A DNA stretch of 64,000 bases from Hemibagrus wyckioides (lineage: Eukaryota; Chordata; Actinopteri; Siluriformes; Bagridae): the NCBI RefSeq assembly GCF_019097595.1, contig NC_080719.1, positions 12,510,001-12,574,000 of the forward strand, written 5' to 3'. Below the pieces are notes generated by a model. It was not told where the DNA came from, did no database searches, and saw nothing but the letters and a program-made list of their open reading frames with translations. Positions 57,006-64,000 of the stretch are shown here, in pieces. Made by a program: the position numbers and the translations under genes. Positions within the stretch are counted from its first letter, which is position 1; every line of letters starts with the position of its first letter.

Positions 57006-57554
57006 GCCTGATCCTACTGCTAATGCCGCGCTGTGTCATTATCTGTCTGCTTGTAAACAAGGGTTCAGACACAGCGTTTGTGCAAAAGCCACAGAAATCT
57101 TTGTTGTGTATGTGATAGAATTTCACATCACAGAAGTTTCAGATGGATATCGGTGCATGTGGAAAAATAAAACTGCGTTAGTCCATTAAAATAATCCACT
57201 CTGCTATGAAAACATTCCATCATAGAGACATGGTTAATAATGCATTAAAGATACAACAATGCCCAATGCTTTGAAGCGTCTGTCTCTTTCTGGGAGAAAA
57301 ATATTGCACTGATGTGATGTACATAAGAGTTATAACATTTCAGCACAGTATGATTTCAGATGTTTTTGATGAATGATGTGCAACATAATGCTATTCAGTG
57401 CAAGTGAGCATTGTTACAATACCATGCTGACTTACAGCCTGAAAGTCTCACAACCTCTAATACTTCTTTTTTGTTCTTTTGTAGTTCTCGCAACACAACA
57501 ATTTTCCAAAAATTGCTGAAAGCTAATCTATTAAATTCTTTACTGTATGTGACA

Positions 57555-57960
57555 CATGGACTGAGACACTGAGGCCACGCCACCTTCACTGAGACAGACA
57601 CACTGAGGCCACGCCTCCTTCACTGGGACAGACACACTGAGGCCACGCCTCCTTCACTGGGACTGACACACTGAGGCCACGTCTCCTTCACTGAGACTGA
57701 CACACAGAGACCACACCTCCCTTAATGAGACTGACACAATGTCCCTTAATGAGACTGACACAATGAGGCCATTTAGCTTAGCTTCATTTAGACTGACACA
57801 AAGAGACCACACCTCCTGCACTGAGACTGACAGACTGAGGCCATGCCTCCTTCACTGAGACTAAGACACTGAGGCCACACCTCCTTTACTGGAATTGACA
57901 CACATAGAGGCTACTTCATTTGGACTGACACACAGGCCACGCCTCTTCCACTTATACAGA
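57555..57960 (-). repeat. minisatellite, same unit, reversed
   Basis: ACTGAGGCCACGCCTCCTTC ACTGGGACAGACAC is repeated about nine times. The first units, which are nearly identical, suggest recent unequal exchange. It is the reverse complement of the intronic unit. Confidence 0.87.
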
Positions 57961-59790
57961 TAAATGCAAAAGCCATAGCCTCAAGTCCTTTAGGGTAGAT
58001 GTATATTTGGATAGAATTATTCATATTTTAAGTTTTTTACTACAGGACTAAAGTTCACAACACACACTTGAGCTTTGAGTACTATTTAAGTATCCATGAG
58101 CTTCTTTACTCCACGTTCAGATTATTTTAAGCAGTTGGACTTGACACATGCACCAAGTGTCTTAATTTAAGATGCAGTGTGGAATGAAACACAGCCAGTG
58201 TGAGAATAAACCAGTGTGTGTGTGTGTGTTTGTGTGTGTGTCATAGAAGGTCAGTTGTGTGTGTGTGTGTGTGTGTGCTCATCTTTCCACTTGCAACTCA
58301 ATGTACAACCTTTGGCCTGATTTACAAAAAACCAGAAAACCAGAGATTCCGGTTGCTCAGGTCATAGCTGGGAGTGAGGCTTCCTGAGAAACTGTGGCAT
58401 GCTAGCATGATGAGTTTTGCTAGCTCAGCTTTTAGCATTTACTCATAACTCACATGACAATGTAAAGCTTCAGGTTCACTGAAATTAGCAGGCTGTATTT
58501 CCTTATCCAGTTTCACTAGAAGTTAAAGCTATTTACACAACAATAATTTAGTTGAGTGACAAATTCTCCTTGGACAGTCAATTGTTAACTTGATCCCAAG
58601 CCTTTTTTTTATTTCTTTACCTTGATGTACTGATTATCATAAAACATGTATTTTAATTTTACAAAATAATAGTTTGCCTAATAATAACTAGATTGCTATC
58701 AAACTTCTGTCAGAGAAAACATCTTCATAGTAAAGAGGACTAGTGGTTTCAATTTATTTTAGCATTAGCTAAATCAAAGTTACATGAATAGATATCTAAG
58801 GTCAGCTAACCTCAGGTAAAATGTTTTGTTGGCTATTGTATTAATTAACAATAAAATAGCTTTAGGCATTAGCTAGCTTGCTTGGTTATATTTGCTATGT
58901 AAGATTGCTAATGCAACATATAACACTAGAATACTGTGGTTATAATATTAAATACAGACCAAGATGCTTACTCTGTCTCTGTGGTTTTATATGATCATAT
59001 GATACTGAATAGCCAGTCAAATTCATGCTAACAGTAGGTGCTGTTTTTTCTATTAAATAAAACAGACATATTAGTAAATATTTCAGTAACATTATCATGA
59101 TAGCTGCCTAATATTTTATCACTGCTAACAGAGAGACTGTAACCTCCATATATTTGAAACTTTATTCATGGTTTATTCTGCTGCCTTTCAGATGGGACTC
59201 CCTTAATGTTGGAAGCTCAAATGCTGCCTAACAATAGACCTTCACAGACACTTGACTTACAGATCTTTTTTATTAAGATGATTTATTGTGATATATTGGA
59301 TAATCAATTATCAGCACATGTTTATACACTAAAATAATACGATGTAAAAGAGATGCGAGAGATTTGGGTTGTTGGCAGCAGATTTTTGCCATGTCACACT
59401 TCTCAGGTCTCGAGGGACACGGGGGTGTGGAGTGCAGACTCCTGCATCAATAAACTCAATAAACATCAAGTAACGGCTGTCAGGCTGCTCATTTGAGCCA
59501 TGCTGAACACATCTGCTCCCCAACACACACACACAAGCCATGCTGCTTCATAATGAGCAGGTGTAATTACAGCATGCGAGCACTCGCATCCATCCATCTC
59601 TGTCAAAGAGCTGCTTCATGAATTTGCATTAGCTTGGACAAACCTGTTTAAAGTGTCAGGAGGCCTGGGTTGTCCTTGCTGAGCTAAAATAACGGCTGTG
59701 AAAAGCCAGTCACAGACAAAAGACGATCCTGTTTGGACTGCGTTGACAGCTATTTTAATGTACGAATCAGAGTCATTCAATTCACTAGAG

Positions 59791-59792
<2 letters not shown>

Positions 59793-59836
<44 letters not shown>
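59793..59836. repeat. (AT)n microsatellite, about 44 bp
   Basis: Uninterrupted AT run downstream of akap13. Confidence 0.95.
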
Positions 59837-59839
<3 letters not shown>

Positions 59840-60392
59840 GGTAGATTTAGTTCCAAAATATACACAAAATAGTAGCCTAATTTAAAGCACCAGTTAAACA
59901 TGTTTAACATGTTTGTTTTTGTTTGTCCAGCTTTGTCCAGCAAACTTCTTATCTGACTGCTTGTTCTCTGCCCATATGAAAATGGGGTTCTCTAGTTTCA
60001 AACAGATGAACCTTTCTGGCAAACTGAATAAAAAGACGAATGTATGCATAATTGGTTATATCCTGAATGTAATTGTATGGCTAATGTGTAATTATGATTA
60101 ATTGTGGCAGGTGAGTTTTTATGACTGGTAGCCACATGGGCGACTGTGTCATTTTTCTGGTTGAAGCACGACAGGAGTAAAATCTTTATGCAAATCTGCT
60201 TGTGCTTTAGCCTCAGGCTCAGGACACCATGTGTGTGTGTGTGTGTATGTGTGTGTGCCCAGTATGTGCACAGATGTGAGAATAAAAGCCCTCTTTCAGT
60301 TGTCTTTCTCAAGTGGCTTTAAAATAGCGCACACATTAATAAAACATAAGTACTGAGTAAGTGCTGCGAGCAGGGCAGCAGCTGAAATGAGC

Positions 60393-60409
60393 CACGTGAC
60401 CCTTGACCC
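60393..60409. promoter_or_regulatory. E-box overlapping a perfect DR1 site
   Basis: CACGTG at 60393-60398 overlaps TGACCCTTGACCC (60397-60409), whose reverse complement is GGGTCA A GGGTCA, a perfect direct repeat with one-base spacing of the type bound by HNF4, PPAR/RXR or COUP-TF. Confidence 0.4.
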
Positions 60410-63400
60410 GGTTCAGGTGTGTCACACAACAAACAGACGGCTTCTTTTAACGCTGCTTTTCCTGGTACTGATTTATTTTCCAGTGAACTGGTTTAAAGGA
60501 ACCATGCCGAGGCGTTATATATCATAAAAAATACTGTTCAATATTGACTCCATATAGAAAAAGTTGCTTCTGGGTGAAAAAATGAACATTAAAAATGTGT
60601 TCATTTATATCACCCTATTGTACAACAGATGCTACAGTTACATTTCTTTCTGTGTAACAAGAAAGTATCATTTTAGCAATGTTAGTTAGCTAACAACATT
60701 TGAGAAATATTAGCAAATGTGTGCATTTACATTAAAACACAACTAGCACGTTATCTGATATTGTACTGTATTATTCAATACAGACAGAGGTGAAAATATA
60801 AATCACTGGTATAAGATTAATGATGATATTTAGATGATGATGTTAGCGTAAAAGTTAGCAATGAATAGTTTTTATGTTTTAAATCAGTAAAAATTACTTG
60901 CTGCAAGTTATCTTAGCAGTACAGAATTGAGTGTATAAATGACTGGCATATGTGTGAAACGAAATATTTTTTAAAAAATATTTATGGAAAAACTCCAATT
61001 AAAAGCTAGTAATGCTTCACACTTCATTCAATTCACTGGACATTGGGTTGTTTTTACACTGGCTGGCTAATGCGGGTGTGAAGATACATGTTTGAGAATT
61101 TTATGTGCGTACATTTTTATGAAACAGGTAAGATGAACAGACCTGTTTACTCTCGCAGGAGAGTATTTCAGTATTTTCCCCTCAAGCTGACAGCTTTGAG
61201 CGCAGGTATTTTTAGTTTGGAGCTTCTGGCTGGAGTAAAATATAGTTTCTTCCTCCCTCAGCCTGCGTGCCTTTCTCCTCTGCCGTTACAGAATAAGTAT
61301 GATGTGCAAAAAATCAACACCAAATTAGCAGGCTTTAAAGCAACAGCACAATAAAAATGCGAGCTGCAGGCTTGTGGATTCATGACCCTTCGGCAGGTCT
61401 CCACCCTGTCCATCTGTTTACAGCTGAGGGACAAAAGACAGTGTGAGCACTTGCTATGAAGTGCGTGAGCGTATACTTCAGGAAGGCAGATTTGAAAGTG
61501 GACTATTTTGTAGATTTCGTGTTAGAACTTCATTATTGAGGATTTTCTATAATGAGAAGACTTGTGTGGAAATGTAGCAGTACCAAATGCTTGAATCCTT
61601 TTCCAGTATTAGCTCACAAAAAACACCAAGAAAGAACCATCATTCCTCTGACTGGCAGGTTTGTGACTCTGAATGATGAATAAGCACCTGTTTTTATCAT
61701 ATTACTTCAGTCTGACGTCTTGCAATAAGTTAGTAAACAAAGTATATTCAGATTTGGTGCTGAATACAAGTAAAATTCAAAGAAAAGACCATTTCTGGTC
61801 TTCGGAAATTCTTGCGAATCCTCTTTCTTACTACATGCCATCTAAATGTTAAAGACAAAGTGTGCACCATCAAAAAACCTTAAAAAGCTATTTTTGTTTA
61901 CTCTAGGGCACCAATCAGCTGTCTTCTCTAGCATGTTTGTGAGGTTTTGCCAGTGAACAGACAGCTGTTTTTGGTCGTATTACAGTTTTGACGCCTTCTT
62001 GTTAACTGGCCCTGATTTAGAGTGTTTAAACAGAAGCAGTAAGCAGTACTTTTGGTCAGCTTTGTTTACATGTAAAAATGAGACACTTTTGGCACAATAG
62101 CTGAAGTATTCTGACTCTTGAATCTTCTTTCGGAGAACAATCCTACTGAGACAACTAGGAATACTAGGAAGTGATACGTTTCTGTGTACAATTCAGTAGT
62201 TTTTTTATGTGTCCTATAATTTGGAATAACTATAAATTTCCTGTTGACATCAGTTAGCAATGCCAATGACTGAGGTACAGCTGTGCTGATGAAATATAAT
62301 GGACAGAGATAGCCAACACCAGGCCAGGTGTAGTTACCACACAATAAAAACGTGACCTGAGACAGACTACAAAATGTATATTTAATATTTTCAATAAAGC
62401 GCTATAAAGTGATAAGTCACTTGTGTTGTGTAGTTTTTCGCTCTTGGGCATTTAGTCACCACTATTGATGTTTCTTTTGGGTGTGGCCTTTCCAGAATTT
62501 TTTTTTTGGTAATATAAATGGTAAAAACTATATACTCAAAAGTTTTTCAGTATTCAGTAACAAATTAAATAGTGTGTTAGCATGTTTTATCTGTATAAAA
62601 CTGTACAAGCTACACACACTAAACAGAGACACTAATGATCTCTGCTACTTCCACCTCTGCTACTACTACCAAGGTTTATTTTCTTTATAACATCTCTATA
62701 CACATTTAATAAGAGGTTATATATGACAGGATAAAATGAATTCATTTTAATCATTTGAGTTATTCGATTTAGAACATCAGACCAAATTTCAGTTCAAATG
62801 TCACCTGTTGCTGAAATGGCGGCTTTGTCGAGCAGGTACATAGGACATGAAAGTTTGCCTCTGGTGCAACCGGTGTGGAATGAAACTTTTGTTAAATGGA
62901 AGTGTAATTGCCAAATGTGACGCACATCTCACTTGCATCAAAAAACCCCTTAGAAGTGCATCCAGTGTGAACTACCCTTTACACAGAAGGTTTGTTTACA
63001 CATGCACACAAGATTTTTATCTATACCTAGACAGAGTAAATACTGAGATCTTTGGCAAAGGAGCTGATGAATTCTGACATTCTCTTCCCTGAAACTATCC
63101 CACCTTAAATCTTACTCATACCAGGAAAAGAAAACTAGCCTCCTTTTCTAACATGTGAGTGAAAATAATTCACATTAACACACAGAAGCATGCATTTACC
63201 CTGAAAGTCCAGTTCTGGCAACATGGTTGATGATTTCAGACACTCTCTTGAATCCTCTTCCAAGTCAGCTTGCTAATTCTAGCCGCTTCAGTCGACAAGT
63301 TTGCATGTCAAAGCCAAACCAGCAGCTGTTTTCAGTTGTTCAGTTTCAATGTCTTCCTGTTCTAACACAACCTTATTTGGAACTTCTTTCACAGAAGCCC

Positions 63401-63957
63401 AGCTTGTTTTCAGGTTTGTTGACCCTTCCAAATATCTCGAGCAAGTTTATTCAGGATGTTTGTAAGTGTAAATATGATAAGTGTAAATATAGTTATTTTA
63501 TGGCGACATACCTGACTGAAAAACTTGTTCTGACAAATATGGCTTCTGTTGTTCACAGTATTTTAAAATGTACTTCTTGATTTTAAAATTTTATAAGATA
63601 AAGTTATCTCCTTCAGGAGTAAATGCAGAGTGGTTAGAGGACTCAGTGAGCGAGAACCTGAGCTTTACTCTGCTTTAACTGACTGAAGTCTCTGCTCTGT
63701 AATTAGCCCCTGTTTATTCTTTCAGATGCTATTAACTGAGTTCTTCTTTTTTATTTGACACCCAACAGCATTCATTAGGGGTAGAAATCGTTAATTATCC
63801 AGCACTTCTTTCACACAAGATTTTTTAATCAAACCACATCTGATAAAAAAAACATCAATTCATAGATCAGATGAGGAACTTGTATCTATGCAGGTTTTTT
63901 TAGCTTTATATTATTACTGTTTTTTATTATTATATTTTTCTGTGAGCTCCTACTTAC

Positions 63958-64000
63958 CAAACTGGTTGTCACATTCAGGAGGGCAGGTATCTCCAGGTGC
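63958..64000 (-). CDS. possible exon edge of a minus-strand gene (partial)
   Basis: Read on the minus strand, the last 43 bases end CCAGTTTG and are followed by GTAAGTAGG, an excellent donor. Two frames are open: one gives APGDTCPPECDNQF with cysteines like an extracellular module, the other HLEIPALLNVTTSL. The window end cuts it off, so neither frame nor gene can be decided. Confidence 0.35.

Larger units (their letters stand above)
44476..63957. other. 19.5-kb intergenic region
   Basis: No open frame or exon chain that I can support on either strand. It holds microsatellites, several family A copies, one SINE, one hAT MITE, the reversed minisatellite and a few non-repetitive stretches (56870-57080, 59560-59720, 60360-60520) that could be regulatory. 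Confidence 0.65.

Noticed and set aside
56866..57126. An 86-codon minus-strand frame
   Set aside because: No protein resemblance and no splice sites; the region is better viewed as non-coding.
63227..63580. A 117-codon plus-strand frame near the window end
   Set aside because: Composition is ordinary for chance frames in AT-rich DNA, and I recognise no motif; kept out although it is the longest frame in the gap.
1..64000. CRISPR arrays, bacterial operons, tRNA or rRNA genes
   Set aside because: None seen; the tRNA-like boxes belong to SINEs and the window is vertebrate nuclear DNA.

Overview
The window is vertebrate nuclear DNA, most likely from an otophysan teleost such as a catfish. The evidence is spliced genes with GT-AG introns, abundant CA/GT, AT, GA and GATG microsatellites, a Tc1-type transposon, tRNA-derived SINEs and hAT-type MITEs. 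The catfish-like placement rests on repeats that look familiar, so it is an inference.

Positions 3333-40896 on the + strand hold the 3' portion of one large gene, which I read as akap13 (AKAP-Lbc, an A-kinase anchor and Rho guanine-nucleotide exchange factor). I assembled 31 coding exons by hand. Their splice phases agree from end to end and give about 1480 codons plus a stop. In order the protein has an acidic/serine-rich linker, a Lys/Glu-rich run, an atypical C1 zinc finger, a Dbl-homology (DH) domain, a pleckstrin-homology (PH) domain, a linker, a long coiled coil and a conserved C-terminal tail. The N-terminal half, where the mammalian protein carries its PKA-binding helix, is not in the window and should lie upstream. 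A 3'UTR probably follows to about 44475 and contains a roughly 430-bp tandem duplication.

Layout. 1-235: GATG-rich microsatellite. 237-1484: complete Tc1-like element with one in-frame stop in its transposase. 1485-3332: intronic, with SINE and repeat fragments. 3333-12851: exons 1-10, ending in the first half of C1. 12852-20999: an 8.1-kb intron that splits the C1 domain and contains a CpG-rich segment and a possible alternative first exon. 21000-32381: exons 11-28 (rest of C1, DH, PH, coiled coil). 32382-38949: 6.6-kb intron. 38950-40896: last three exons. 44476-63957: about 19 kb with no gene I can support, made of microsatellites, MITEs, copies of one high-copy dispersed repeat and a few conserved-looking non-coding stretches. 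63958-64000: possibly the edge of an exon of a minus-strand neighbour.

I see no new multi-gene system. The most interesting items are the possible internal promoter and C1-less isoform of akap13, microsatellites acting as splice-acceptor tracts at seven exons, one unclassified repeat family present in about 18 pieces, a minisatellite at four separate sites, the duplicated 3'UTR and a large CA/TG hairpin.
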